DNA from: an uncultured Clostridia bacterium
GTDB lineage: Bacteria > Bacillota > Clostridia > UBA1212 > UBA1255
Direction of reading: 5' to 3'
Length of the DNA stretch: 45,307 bases
Assembly (NCBI GenBank): GCA_904420095.1
Contig: CAJFUB010000044.1
Span: forward strand, 1 to 45,307
Shown here: positions 24,879 to 33,238 of the stretch, piece after piece
Numbering within the stretch: position 1 is the first letter of the stretch
Layout: each line of letters opens with the position of its first letter
Notes under the pieces: generated by a model
What the model was told of the DNA's origin: nothing
The model's database searches: none
The model's input: only the letters and a program-made list of their open reading frames with translations
Program-made: the position numbers and the translations under genes

Positions 24879-25358
24879 ATGGGAAACACTTGTGACTGCA
24901 GCTGTGACGAGAAGCTCGTCAAGTTACAGGAGATCATTGCGGAGAACAAAGACAAGCAGGGCTCCCTGATCCATGTACTTCATGAGGCGCAGCTGATCTA
25001 TGGTTATTTGCCGATCGAGGTTCAGAAGATCATCGCAGAAGGCATGAATATCCCGCTGGCGGAAGTATACGGCGTGGTGACGTTTTATGCCCAATTTTCA
25101 TTGAAACCAAAGGGAGAATACAAAATTTCCGTATGTCTCGGCACCGCGTGTTATGTAAAAGGCGCGGATCTCGTTTTAGATAAACTGAAAGAATCGCTGA
25201 ATATCCAGGTCGGAGACTGCACTGAGGATGGAAAGTTTTCTTTGGACGCCTGCCGGTGCATCGGCGCCTGCGGTCTTGCTCCGGTGCTTACAATTAACAA
25301 CGATGTATATGGAAGGCTTGTTCCGGATGATATTCCGGGGATCCTGGCCAAATATTGA
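24879..25358 (+). CDS. hndA: Hydrogenase subunit HndA/HydC (NuoE-like, [2Fe-2S])
   Basis: The NuoE-like subunit of the NADH-linked [FeFe] hydrogenase. It is 159 residues with a thioredoxin-like fold. The [2Fe-2S] ligands are Cys86 and Cys91 (CLGTAC) and Cys127 and Cys131 (CIGAC). The N-terminus has three extra cysteines (CDCSC), not part of the usual cluster. It relays electrons between the flavin subunit and the Fe-S chain. GGAGG precedes the ATG. The gene is followed within 6 nt by the GHKL ATPase gene. The four hnd-type genes and their order match the known HndABCD and HydABC complexes. Confidence 0.93.
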   Translation: MGNTCDCSCDEKLVKLQEIIAENKDKQGSLIHVLHEAQLIYGYLPIEVQKIIAEGMNIPLAEVYGVVTFYAQFSLKPKGEYKISVCLGTACYVKGADLVLDKLKESLNIQVGDCTEDGKFSLDACRCIGACGLAPVLTINNDVYGRLVPDDIPGILAKY

Positions 25359-25364
25359 CGTCCC

Positions 25365-25934
25365 ATGCTGCGCGATATTTCCCTGCATATTCTGGATCTG
25401 ACACAAAACTCCATTTCCGCCGGAGCGAGCGAGATCCGGATCGATGTCGCGGGCGATGCAGAGAATCAGAGGCTGAGCGTCCGCATCGAGGACAACGGCT
25501 GCGGAATGAGCGAAGAGTTCCTTGCGTCTGTGACGGATCCTTTCACTACCAGCCGAAAGACGCGCAATGTCGGAATGGGAATTCCTTTTTTTAAGCTCGC
25601 CTGCGAGCAGAGCGGAGGCCGCCTGGAGATTCGCTCTCAGGTAAATGTCGGTACGGTACTGTCGGGGGACTTTGAGATTTCCAATATCGACAGACTGCCG
25701 CTCGGCGATCTGGGAGAGACGATGCGGTTTTTAATCTCCGGCGCTCCTCAGACGAGATTCGTACTGACGCTGCGGTCTTCCAAGGGAAGCTTTCTTTTCG
25801 ATACGGCGGAGGTCGAAAAGGAACTGGACGGCGTTCCCATCACGGAATATGAGATTCTGCAGTGGATCTGCGATTATATCAATGAGAATGTACAAATTAT
25901 TTTCGGAGGTGTTCTGAATGAAATCGTTAGCTGA
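25365..25934 (+). CDS. GHKL ATPase encoded within the hydrogenase operon
   Basis: A 189-residue protein whose first 110 residues are a GHKL ATPase: the N box in LDLTQNSISAGA, the G1 box EDNGCGMSE, and the G2 region TTSRKTRNVGMGIPFFK. The remaining 80 residues show no fold that I recognise. No transmembrane or sensor segment is seen. An ATPase-like gene between the NuoE-like and ferredoxin-like genes recurs in clostridial hydrogenase operons. It could aid assembly or regulate the complex; its role is not known to me. It overlaps hndB by 17 nt, so it is made together with the complex. Confidence 0.8.
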   Translation: MLRDISLHILDLTQNSISAGASEIRIDVAGDAENQRLSVRIEDNGCGMSEEFLASVTDPFTTSRKTRNVGMGIPFFKLACEQSGGRLEIRSQVNVGTVLSGDFEISNIDRLPLGDLGETMRFLISGAPQTRFVLTLRSSKGSFLFDTAEVEKELDGVPITEYEILQWICDYINENVQIIFGGVLNEIVS

Positions 25935-26286
25935 ATTGAAAGCTATTAAAGAAAAAACGCAAAACGAAATATCCATGAGAAACGGCGCGGAGGGCACAAG
26001 GATCATCGTGGGAATGGCGACCTGCGGAATCGCCGCCGGAGCCAGACCGGTTATGAATGCGTTCGTGGACGAAATCCGCAAAAGAAACATCACAAACGCC
26101 ACGGTTGCAATGACGGGCTGTATCGGCATGTGCAGGCTGGAGCCGATTGTAGAAGTGATCGACAAAGACGGAACGAAGGTAACGTATGTGAAAATGACGC
26201 CGGAGAAGGCCGTCCGCGTCGTTACGGATCATATCGTAAACGGAAAAGTAGTCAGTGAGTATACCATAGGCGCCGTGGAAGATTGA
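25918..26286 (+). CDS. hndB: Hydrogenase-associated [2Fe-2S] ferredoxin-like subunit HndB
   Basis: A 122-residue thioredoxin-fold ferredoxin-like protein, the HndB-type subunit. The motifs ATCGIAAGAR and TGCIGMCRLEP are the usual family pattern. It has only three cysteines in all: Cys36, Cys68 and Cys72. A [2Fe-2S] cluster normally needs four ligands, so either the cluster uses a non-Cys ligand or the protein is structural. AGGTG precedes the ATG. It overlaps the ATPase gene and is followed by hndC after 21 nt. Confidence 0.85.
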   Translation: MKSLAELKAIKEKTQNEISMRNGAEGTRIIVGMATCGIAAGARPVMNAFVDEIRKRNITNATVAMTGCIGMCRLEPIVEVIDKDGTKVTYVKMTPEKAVRVVTDHIVNGKVVSEYTIGAVED

Positions 26287-26307
26287 CGGCAAAGGAGGAC
26301 ATCATAT

Positions 26308-28098
26308 ATGCAATTTTACAGATCACACGTACTGGTGTGCGCGGGAACGGGCTGCACATCATCCGGTTCGGCAGTTCTGTTCGATGAATTTGAACAGCGC
26401 CTGAAGGATGCCGGAATCGAAAATGAAGTAAAGGTCGTCAAAACAGGCTGCTTTGGTTTATGTGCAGAGGGTCCGATCGTCGTTGTTTATCCGGAGGGCG
26501 CGATGTACTGCCGCGTTACGAAAACGGATGTCCAGGAGATCGTAGAGGAGCACCTGGTGAAGGGCAGAATCGTAAAACACCTGCTGGAGCCTACGGAGAA
26601 GACGGTTGAGGAAACGGACGTACAGGAAAGCGAATTCTTTAAAAAGCAGATGCGCGTAGCTCTGCGAAACTGCGGCAGAATCAACCCGGAAAATATTGAC
26701 GAATACATAGCGTACGACGGATATGCAGCGCTTGGAAAAGTCGTTACGGAAATGACTCCGGAGGAAGTGATAGACACGGTGCTGAAATCCGGCCTTCGGG
26801 GACGCGGCGGCGCCGGGTTCCCGACGGGAAGAAAATGGGATTTTGCGCGTAAGAGCGTTTCCGATAAGAAATATGTGTGCTGCAACGCGGATGAGGGCGA
26901 TCCGGGAGCTTTTATGGATCGAAGCGTGCTTGAGGGAGATCCGCATGTTGTGCTTGAGGCAATGGCCATCGCCGGCTATGCGATTGGTTCGGATCAGGGC
27001 TATATTTATGTCAGAGCGGAATATCCGATCGCGGTATCACGTCTTCAGATTGCGATCGAGCAGGCAAAAGAATACGGGCTGCTCGGCAAGAATATCTTCG
27101 GTACGGATTTTTCGTTTGACATCGAGATCCGTCTCGGCGCCGGTGCGTTCGTATGCGGAGAGGAAACAGCTCTTATGACGAGCATCGAGGGGCACCGCGG
27201 CGAGCCGCGTCCGCGTCCGCCGTTCCCGGCGGTGAAAGGGCTGTTCCAGCAGCCGACCATTTTAAACAACGTGGAGACGTACGCCAATATCCCGCAGATC
27301 ATTTTGAAAGGAGCCGATTGGTTTTCTTCCATTGGTTCCGAACGGAGCAAGGGCACGAAGGTCTTCGCGGTAGGCGGAAAAATCAAAAATACGGGACTTG
27401 TTGAAATTCCGATGGGCACGCCGCTCCGGGATATTATATATGACATCGGCGGCGGGATTCCGAACGGGAAGAAATTTAAGGCGGCGCAGACGGGAGGTCC
27501 TTCCGGAGGCTGCATTCCGGCCAGTCTTATAGATACGCCGATTGAATACGATACACTGATCGAGATCGGATCCATGATGGGCTCCGGCGGATTGATCGTT
27601 ATGGATGAAGATACCTGTATGGTCGATATCGCAAAGTTTTTCCTGGCCTTTACCGTCGAGGAATCCTGCGGAAAATGTCCTCCGTGCCGGATCGGTACGA
27701 AAAGAATGTACGATATTCTGGATAAGATCACCAAGGGAAAAGGCGAATTAAAGGATATCGACGATCTTTATGAGCTGGCCGCTGCGATCAAGGCGTCCGC
27801 GCTCTGCGGACTCGGCCAGACCGCGCCGAATCCCGTACTTAGCACGCTTCGGTATTTCAAGGATGAATATGTGGCGCATGTCGTCGATAAGAAGTGCCCC
27901 GCAGGCGTCTGCAAGGATCTTCTGCAATATAAGATCATCGCGTCGAAGTGTAAGGGCTGCAGCGTTTGCGCCAAGAATTGTCCGGTAGGCTGTATCCAGG
28001 GAGAAATCCGTTCTCCGTACGTCATTGACAGCACAAAATGCGTAAAGTGCGGAGCCTGTATGGAAAAGTGTAAATTCGGCGCAATCGTGAAGGAATAA
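26308..28098 (+). CDS. hndC: Hydrogenase subunit HndC/HydB (NuoF-like flavoprotein)
   Basis: The NADH- and FMN-binding subunit of the electron-bifurcating type hydrogenase, 596 residues. It has an N-terminal thioredoxin-like [2Fe-2S] domain (Cys11, Cys16, Cys48, Cys52). The NuoF core follows, with GRGGAGFPTGRKWDF and CNADEGDPGAFMDR for FMN/NADH, GAFVCGEETAL, and the ESCGKCPPCRIGT [4Fe-4S] site. A C-terminal pair of [4Fe-4S] motifs completes it (CKGCSVCAKNCP and CVKCGACMEKC). This domain set is that of HydB/HndC and not of complex I NuoF. AAAGGAGG precedes the ATG. hndD follows after 21 nt. Confidence 0.95.
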   Translation: MQFYRSHVLVCAGTGCTSSGSAVLFDEFEQRLKDAGIENEVKVVKTGCFGLCAEGPIVVVYPEGAMYCRVTKTDVQEIVEEHLVKGRIVKHLLEPTEKTVEETDVQESEFFKKQMRVALRNCGRINPENIDEYIAYDGYAALGKVVTEMTPEEVIDTVLKSGLRGRGGAGFPTGRKWDFARKSVSDKKYVCCNADEGDPGAFMDRSVLEGDPHVVLEAMAIAGYAIGSDQGYIYVRAEYPIAVSRLQIAIEQAKEYGLLGKNIFGTDFSFDIEIRLGAGAFVCGEETALMTSIEGHRGEPRPRPPFPAVKGLFQQPTILNNVETYANIPQIILKGADWFSSIGSERSKGTKVFAVGGKIKNTGLVEIPMGTPLRDIIYDIGGGIPNGKKFKAAQTGGPSGGCIPASLIDTPIEYDTLIEIGSMMGSGGLIVMDEDTCMVDIAKFFLAFTVEESCGKCPPCRIGTKRMYDILDKITKGKGELKDIDDLYELAAAIKASALCGLGQTAPNPVLSTLRYFKDEYVAHVVDKKCPAGVCKDLLQYKIIASKCKGCSVCAKNCPVGCIQGEIRSPYVIDSTKCVKCGACMEKCKFGAIVKE

Positions 28099-28119
28099 AG
28101 GAACGGAGGTTTTTAAGGT

Positions 28120-29865
28120 ATGGTCAATATTAAGATAGACGGCGTTTCGATGCAGGTCCCGGAGGGCATTACCATCCTTGAGGCGGCGAGAAACGCAAAC
28201 ATAAAGATCCCGACGCTTTGCTTTTTAAAAGGCATCAATGAAATCGGCGCGTGCCGTATGTGCGTTGTGGAAATTAAAGGCGCCAGGGCGCTTCAGGCGG
28301 CCTGCGTATATCCCGTATCGGAGGGATTGGAAGTAATCACGAATTCTGAGAAGGTACGGAAGGCCAGAAAAATTACGCTGGAGCTGATTCTTTCGAATCA
28401 TGACAGACAGTGCCTGACCTGCGTACGTTCCGAAAACTGCGAGCTGCAGCGCCTTGCGAAGGAACTGAACGTTACGGATATCCGCTTTGACGCTATTGGA
28501 GGAAAAGAAGTGCTGCCGATCGACGACCTGTCTCCTTCCATTATAAGAAATCCGAACAAATGTATTTTATGCCGGAGATGCGTCAGCGTCTGCAAGAACG
28601 TTCAAACGGTCGGCGTCATTGATACGATGGAGCGCGGCTTTAAAACAGTGGTCGGCTGTGCGTTCGGCAAACCGCTTGTGGAAACGCCCTGCGTAAACTG
28701 CGGACAGTGCATCGCCGTCTGCCCGACGGGAGCGCTGCAGGAGAAGAGTGAAATTGAAGAGGTCTGGAACGCAATTGCCGATCCGGAAAAATATGTAATT
28801 TTCCAGACTGCGCCGGCAGTGCGCGTCTCGATCGGAGAGGCCTTTGGAATGCCGATCGGTTCCCGTCCTACAGGCAAAATGGTGACCGCGATCCGCAGAC
28901 TCGGAGCGGACAAAGTGTTCGATACGGATACGAGCGCGGATCTCACAATTATGGAAGAGGGCACGGAGCTTTTGGAGAGAATCAAAAATGGAGGCAAGCT
29001 CCCGATGATTACGTCGTGCAGCCCTGGATGGATTAAATTCTGCGAGCATAATTATCCGGATTTCCTGGAAAATCTTTCTTCCTGCAAATCGCCGCACGAG
29101 ATGTTCGGCGCGGTACTCAAAACTTATTACGCGAAGCAGGAGAACATCGATCCGGCCAAGATTTATGTGGTATCTGTAATGCCCTGTACGGCGAAGAAAT
29201 TCGAGGCTGACAGGGCGGAGCTGAGCGCTTCCGGATATCCCGATGTGGATGCTGTTCTTACTACGCGCGAGCTGGCGCAGATGATCCGGGAAGCAGGAAT
29301 TGATTTTGCAAGTCTTGAGGACACGGATTTTGACAGCCCCATCGGAAACGCTTCCGGAGCGGGCGTCATATTCGGCGCTACGGGAGGCGTTATGGAGGCG
29401 GCGCTGCGTACGGTCGCAGATATTCTGACAGGAGAATCTGCTCCGGTAGATAAAATTGAATACCATGCGGTACGCGGCGTGGAAGGCATTAAAGAGGCAA
29501 CCGTAAACGTAGCGGGGACGGATATTAAGCTGGCCGTTGCAAGCGGACTCGGAAATGCCAGGAAGCTTCTGGATAAGATCCGCGCAGGAGAAGCGGATTA
29601 TCATTTTATCGAAATCATGGCGTGCCCGGGCGGATGCGTAAACGGCGGCGGACAGGTGATTCAGCCTTCCTCAATCAGAAGCTGGATCGACCTCAGAGCG
29701 GAACGTGCAAAAGCAACGTATGAGGAGGACCGTGAGCTTCCGATCCGGAAAGCGCACGATAATCCGTTTATTCAAAAGCTCTATGCGGAGTATTATGGAG
29801 CGCCGGGAAGCCATCAGGCGCACCACGATCTTCACACGCATTATCAGAAAAGAGCAAATTACTAA
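28120..29865 (+). CDS. hndD: [FeFe] hydrogenase catalytic subunit HndD/HydA
   Basis: The catalytic subunit that reduces protons to H2. The 581-residue protein has a [2Fe-2S] domain (Cys34, 45, 48, 62), a His-Cys3 cluster (His94, Cys98, 101, 107) and two [4Fe-4S] clusters (Cys148, 151, 154, 158 and Cys191, 194, 197, 201). The H-cluster loops are TSCSPGW (Cys300), VMPCTAKKFE (Cys356) and EIMACPGGC (Cys502, Cys506). The first loop has Ser301 where the standard form has a second cysteine (TSCCPGW). From memory this variant occurs in the NADH-linked multimeric group. The C-terminus ends in a His-rich tail (HQAHHDLHTHYQ), which I cannot explain. The operon ends in the terminator at 29917-29953. Confidence 0.95.
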   Translation: MVNIKIDGVSMQVPEGITILEAARNANIKIPTLCFLKGINEIGACRMCVVEIKGARALQAACVYPVSEGLEVITNSEKVRKARKITLELILSNHDRQCLTCVRSENCELQRLAKELNVTDIRFDAIGGKEVLPIDDLSPSIIRNPNKCILCRRCVSVCKNVQTVGVIDTMERGFKTVVGCAFGKPLVETPCVNCGQCIAVCPTGALQEKSEIEEVWNAIADPEKYVIFQTAPAVRVSIGEAFGMPIGSRPTGKMVTAIRRLGADKVFDTDTSADLTIMEEGTELLERIKNGGKLPMITSCSPGWIKFCEHNYPDFLENLSSCKSPHEMFGAVLKTYYAKQENIDPAKIYVVSVMPCTAKKFEADRAELSASGYPDVDAVLTTRELAQMIREAGIDFASLEDTDFDSPIGNASGAGVIFGATGGVMEAALRTVADILTGESAPVDKIEYHAVRGVEGIKEATVNVAGTDIKLAVASGLGNARKLLDKIRAGEADYHFIEIMACPGGCVNGGGQVIQPSSIRSWIDLRAERAKATYEEDRELPIRKAHDNPFIQKLYAEYYGAPGSHQAHHDLHTHYQKRANY

Positions 29866-29916
29866 TTTGCCGGCGGCTTCGCCGTTTCGGCAAAAGAAGT
29901 CGTTTGATGCTTCTGC

Positions 29917-29953
29917 ATGGCGGCATGGCATTTGCTGTGCCGCCATATTTTTT
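29917..29953 (+). terminator. Terminator of the hydrogenase operon
   Basis: ATGGCGGCA at 29917-29925 pairs with TGCCGCCAT at 29938-29946 and is followed by A and six T. The intergenic region 29866-30010 contains nothing else that I recognise. On the other strand the same hairpin may help to stop transcripts of the GNAT gene. Confidence 0.8.
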
Positions 29954-30010
29954 ATCTCAGCAGGAAAGCGAATCCTTTTTATTCAGAGGGAATGGAAAGA
30001 TTCCTGCGCC

Positions 30011-31132
30011 TTATACCATATCGTGATTCGGTAATTCAAGCGGCAGGGGAAACCAGCTGTTTTCCAGGAAGGAGTCATACTGCCAGAGGTTCGAGACTGA
30101 AACGATACGATTCTGCATCTCTACCGCGTCCAGCGACCAGTCAGCCGGCTTCGCCGTTTCTTCTATTGAAACCACGCCGCTTTCTACAGCAGCTTCATAT
30201 TTTCCCTCGCCGGGGATTTCCAGAACCAGAGCGCCGTCGGACAGCCCTGCCTGCCTCGCCTTCCGCTGCAGAAGCAGCTTCAGCATCCGCGGGAAGTTGA
30301 GCAGCCGGAACATTTCTCCGTCGTTAATAGCGCCGGCCTCGCTTACCAGGCTGAGAGCGCGATTCAGCTCTTTCTGCCAGCTGAAGGGAGTAACGCTCAG
30401 GTCTTTTCCGGTTTTCTCGGACAGGGCAAAAAGAACGGGGAGTACCTCCTGCCAGTCGCCAAGCAGCAGCTCTGCGGCGGCAGTACAGTCCGCATTGAGG
30501 ATGCAGTAGCCCAGAAATTGCCCGCTTTTGCGGATCACCCAGGCTTCACAGGACCAGCTGCGGCAGACCTCGGCGAAATTCTCGATTTTTCGCTTTGCGT
30601 GAATGGGCAGCGCTTGATGCAGCTGCCAGCAGCCTTCTGCGTACTCGCGGCTTTCCGACAAGGGGAGAAATTCAATCCCCTTGGTGCTGATCCGTTTCCA
30701 ATGGCGGCGGTTATTTGGAGTGAGGATGTAACTGCGCTGAATGCAGGCTTTGGAAAAGCCAAAATATTCATACCGCTGCCGCTGGCCGCCCAGGCACATC
30801 AGATCGGCGCCATCCGCCTTGGCGTCGGCAATGGCGCGGTTCATCAGCTCTTTCATGTACCCTTTGCCGCGCGCCTCCGGGTGGACGGACACTGTGCCGA
30901 TGCCGAAGGCTTTGACCGTTTCCCCATCTATCGAGAATTCCAGCGGGATGGAGGCGACCAGTCCCTTGATTTTGCCTTCCTCCAGCGCGAGATAATGGTA
31001 CTGTGCCAGCTCAGGATGACCGTTATAGAGCTTTGGCAGCAGCTCAGCAAAATTTATTTGGAAAACAAAATTTGCAAAGTCGATCAGAGCCTCGTATTCT
31101 TCTGCCGTCGCACGGCGGTATTCTGTCGTCAT
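30011..31132 (-). CDS. Large GNAT acetyltransferase of the Eis-like type
   Basis: A 373-residue cytosolic acetyltransferase. The N-terminal GNAT domain has the acetyl-CoA motif VSVHPEARGKGYMKELM (about residues 80-96) followed by CLGGQRQRYEYFGF. A second, degenerate GNAT-like part and a C-terminal SCP2-like region (from about 270, ALVLEIPGEGKYEAAVESG) follow. This order is that of the Eis family, whose members acetylate aminoglycosides, lysines or other amines. The substrate here is unknown. GGAGGGG at 31139-31145 on the minus strand precedes the ATG. The gene stands alone. Confidence 0.8.
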   Translation of the reverse strand: MTTEYRRATAEEYEALIDFANFVFQINFAELLPKLYNGHPELAQYHYLALEEGKIKGLVASIPLEFSIDGETVKAFGIGTVSVHPEARGKGYMKELMNRAIADAKADGADLMCLGGQRQRYEYFGFSKACIQRSYILTPNNRRHWKRISTKGIEFLPLSESREYAEGCWQLHQALPIHAKRKIENFAEVCRSWSCEAWVIRKSGQFLGYCILNADCTAAAELLLGDWQEVLPVLFALSEKTGKDLSVTPFSWQKELNRALSLVSEAGAINDGEMFRLLNFPRMLKLLLQRKARQAGLSDGALVLEIPGEGKYEAAVESGVVSIEETAKPADWSLDAVEMQNRIVSVSNLWQYDSFLENSWFPLPLELPNHDMV

Positions 31133-31230
31133 TTAAGCCCCTCCGTTTGTTCGATGTATTTTCATAATTGAAACGGCTGAAAAATATCGCATCCCAGTTT
31201 ATGGGGCTGCAATGGATTTGTATTGCCAAT

Positions 31231-31259
31231 GTTTTACACATTTTTTTATCATTTGTCAA
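31231..31259 (-). promoter_or_regulatory. Predicted promoter of the GNAT gene
   Basis: On the minus strand TTGACA (31254-31259) and TAAAAC (31231-31236) are separated by 17 bp. The -10 box is imperfect. The start of the gene lies about 95 bp further on. The rest of 31133-31499 is AT-rich intergenic DNA holding this promoter, the next promoter and the direct repeat below. Confidence 0.5.
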
Positions 31260-31422
31260 TCTGATTAAAGCCTGAATTTCTTTCTGCAGAGAACCTAGTG
31301 AATGGGCTTTATTTTAAAATTACATCCTTTTGAAGAAACACATGATATGAGGCTTTTATCTTGGCGTTTGGCGGAGCCGTTTTCTTTTTTTGGGCAAATA
31401 TTTTAAGCGCTTTGTTCATAAA

Positions 31423-31460
31423 TATTCATATAATCATAATTGAAACATTTATATTCATAT
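31423..31460 (+). repeat. Direct repeat TATTCATAT around the flavin reductase promoter
   Basis: TATTCATAT occurs at 31423-31431 and again at 31452-31460, 29 bp apart (nearly three helical turns). One copy lies upstream of the -35 box, the other in the spacer between the -35 and -10 boxes. Such placement would suit an operator for a repressor, but the region is AT-rich and the match may be chance. Confidence 0.35.
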
Positions 31461-31468
31461 TGTACGAT
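31440..31468 (+). promoter_or_regulatory. Predicted promoter of the flavin reductase-like gene
   Basis: TTGAAA at 31440-31445 and TACGAT at 31463-31468 are 17 bp apart, 31 bp before the gene. Confidence 0.65.
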
Positions 31469-31499
31469 ATAGATGAACTATCAGATGGAGTGTGAATAT

Positions 31500-32108
31500 A
31501 TGAACAAGAATGGTATTGAATCGAAGATTCAAATTAAACCGTCTGCTTTTCTGAATCCCGTGCCGGTCGTCATGGTGACCTGCGGGACGATGGAACGATC
31601 CAACATTATAACGCTTGCCTGGGCGGGCACGGTGAACTCGGAGCCTCCCATGCTTTCCATTTCCGTGAGGAAAGAGCGCTATTCACATGATATTATAAAA
31701 AATGACGGCGTATTTGCCGTGAATCTCGTGTCCGAAGAGCTGGTTCGGGCTACGGATTACTGTGGAGTGAAATCTGGCAGAGAAATTGACAAATTTTCCG
31801 AGCTGCATCTGACGAAGATCCCGGGGGAGAAGACGGGCGTCCCGCTGATCGCGGAATCACCCGCATCTCTGGAATGCCGCGTGAAAGAGGTGATGGAGCT
31901 TGGATCACACGATCTGTTCCTGGCGGAAATCGAAAATGTCGTTGTGGCCAAAACTCTTTTTGACGAAACCGGCGCAATCGATCTGAGAAAAGCAAACCTT
32001 GTCGCATACAACCACGGCGAATATTACGCGCTGGGAGATTTTCTGGGATTTTACGGGTATTCTGTAGCAGGTCAAGACGCTCTGAATAGAAGAATGAGGA
32101 AAAACTGA
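31500..32108 (+). CDS. Flavin reductase-like FMN-binding protein, second copy
   Basis: A 202-residue member of the flavin reductase-like family with FMN-binding split-barrel fold. The pattern PVVMVTCGTMERSNIITLAW at the start, SISVRKERYSHDIIKNDGVFAVN and DYCGVKSGREIDKFSEL fit. It is only distantly like the protein at 12103-12684. ATGGAGTG at 31485-31492 serves the ATG at 31500; an ATG at 31473 in the same frame would lie 4 bp from the -10 box and is unlikely. The gene is followed after 22 nt by the ABC export genes, but I see no functional link. Confidence 0.85.
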   Translation: MNKNGIESKIQIKPSAFLNPVPVVMVTCGTMERSNIITLAWAGTVNSEPPMLSISVRKERYSHDIIKNDGVFAVNLVSEELVRATDYCGVKSGREIDKFSELHLTKIPGEKTGVPLIAESPASLECRVKEVMELGSHDLFLAEIENVVVAKTLFDETGAIDLRKANLVAYNHGEYYALGDFLGFYGYSVAGQDALNRRMRKN

Positions 32109-32130
32109 AATCGTATTACGGAGGTAACCC

Positions 32131-33225
32131 ATGCTGAAAAAAACAAAAATTAAAATTCTCGCGCTGATTGCGGCAACGGTGCAGGCAGCTTCCTTGTTGT
32201 CCGGCTGCTCCCTTTTTCCTGCGGAAGAAGAACCGTCGGTTCCGGCACTGAAAACGCCGCAGCCGATTGAGTATTCCTTTTACCGTGTGAAGGAGGATAC
32301 GCTCAGGAGTACGGTCACGGGCGTCGGAAAGGTTACCTCTATTTATTATACAAATCATTCGTTCCCCTCGGGAGGAGGAAAGCTCAAGGCGATCCATGTG
32401 ACGCTTGGTCAGACCGTTTCGGCGGGAGACCTGTTAATGGAGCTTGACAATTCTGATCTGGAAATTGAATATCTGCAGGCGGAAATTGATTATGAAAAGG
32501 AAAAAATGACGTTTGAAACACAGGAAAACGCATATCGGAACGGCAGCCTTTCCGCCTCCGAATACCGTGTCGCCCAGCTGGAGCTTGAAAGCGCTCAGAA
32601 GCAATACGAAGCGCTGAAGCTTGCTTATGAAAATACAATGCTGTATGCATCGGTGTCAGGGAAAGTAGTCTACATCAATACTTCCTATACGGCGGCCACG
32701 GAGCCGAAGGAAATCGTTGCCGGTGAAACGATGATTGCCATCGATTCCGAGGATCCGAAATATACATATGTTGTATTTGATAAATATTTGTCCCATGAAG
32801 AATATACGCCTCAGCAATTCCGCGTAGGAGAAACGCTTACGCTTACTCAGGTAGACAGCGAAGGCGCTGTAATACCTGGGGCGGAATCGTTTACGGGAAC
32901 GATCGTGGGAACGGACGCGGTAATTAGAGAAACAGGCCTGGACTTCATATCGGAGGCCGTTTACTACTGCAAGATGGAGAATCCGCCGGAGGGCGTTACG
33001 CTTGGTTCCTCTGTGAAATATGACTATACAGAATTTGAAATTGAAAACTGTCTGGTGATCCCTACGTCGGCGCTGTATGAGTTTAACGGCAACCAGTTCG
33101 TATATATGCTTGACAGCAGTACAAACCTGAAGAAAGAGGTTCCGGTTCAGATCGGATACAGAACGTCTTCTCAAGCGCAGGTCCTCGATGGCCTGAAGGT
33201 CGGTGATACGATCATAGAAGGATAA
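32131..33225 (+). CDS. Efflux adaptor lipoprotein (HlyD/MacA-like)
   Basis: A 364-residue periplasmic-adaptor-type protein, outside the membrane and lipid-anchored by LLSGC (Cys26). It has a lipoyl-like domain half (GKLKAIHVTLGQTVSAGDLLMELD), a helical hairpin (about residues 110-165, ESAQKQYEALKLAYENT), the second lipoyl half (YASVSGKVVYI) and a beta-barrel part. Such adaptors pair with MacB-like ABC systems in Gram-positives as well. The gene heads a run with a permease, two ATPases and a cyclophilin. GGAGG precedes the ATG. The cargo is unknown. Confidence 0.87.
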   Translation: MLKKTKIKILALIAATVQAASLLSGCSLFPAEEEPSVPALKTPQPIEYSFYRVKEDTLRSTVTGVGKVTSIYYTNHSFPSGGGKLKAIHVTLGQTVSAGDLLMELDNSDLEIEYLQAEIDYEKEKMTFETQENAYRNGSLSASEYRVAQLELESAQKQYEALKLAYENTMLYASVSGKVVYINTSYTAATEPKEIVAGETMIAIDSEDPKYTYVVFDKYLSHEEYTPQQFRVGETLTLTQVDSEGAVIPGAESFTGTIVGTDAVIRETGLDFISEAVYYCKMENPPEGVTLGSSVKYDYTEFEIENCLVIPTSALYEFNGNQFVYMLDSSTNLKKEVPVQIGYRTSSQAQVLDGLKVGDTIIEG

Positions 33226-33238
33226 TGGGGCCGGGAAA

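Noticed and set aside
28567..29604. Long minus-strand frame of 345 codons opposite the hydrogenase catalytic gene
   Set aside because: Shadow of a well-supported gene, rich in Arg, His and Cys as typical for antisense frames.
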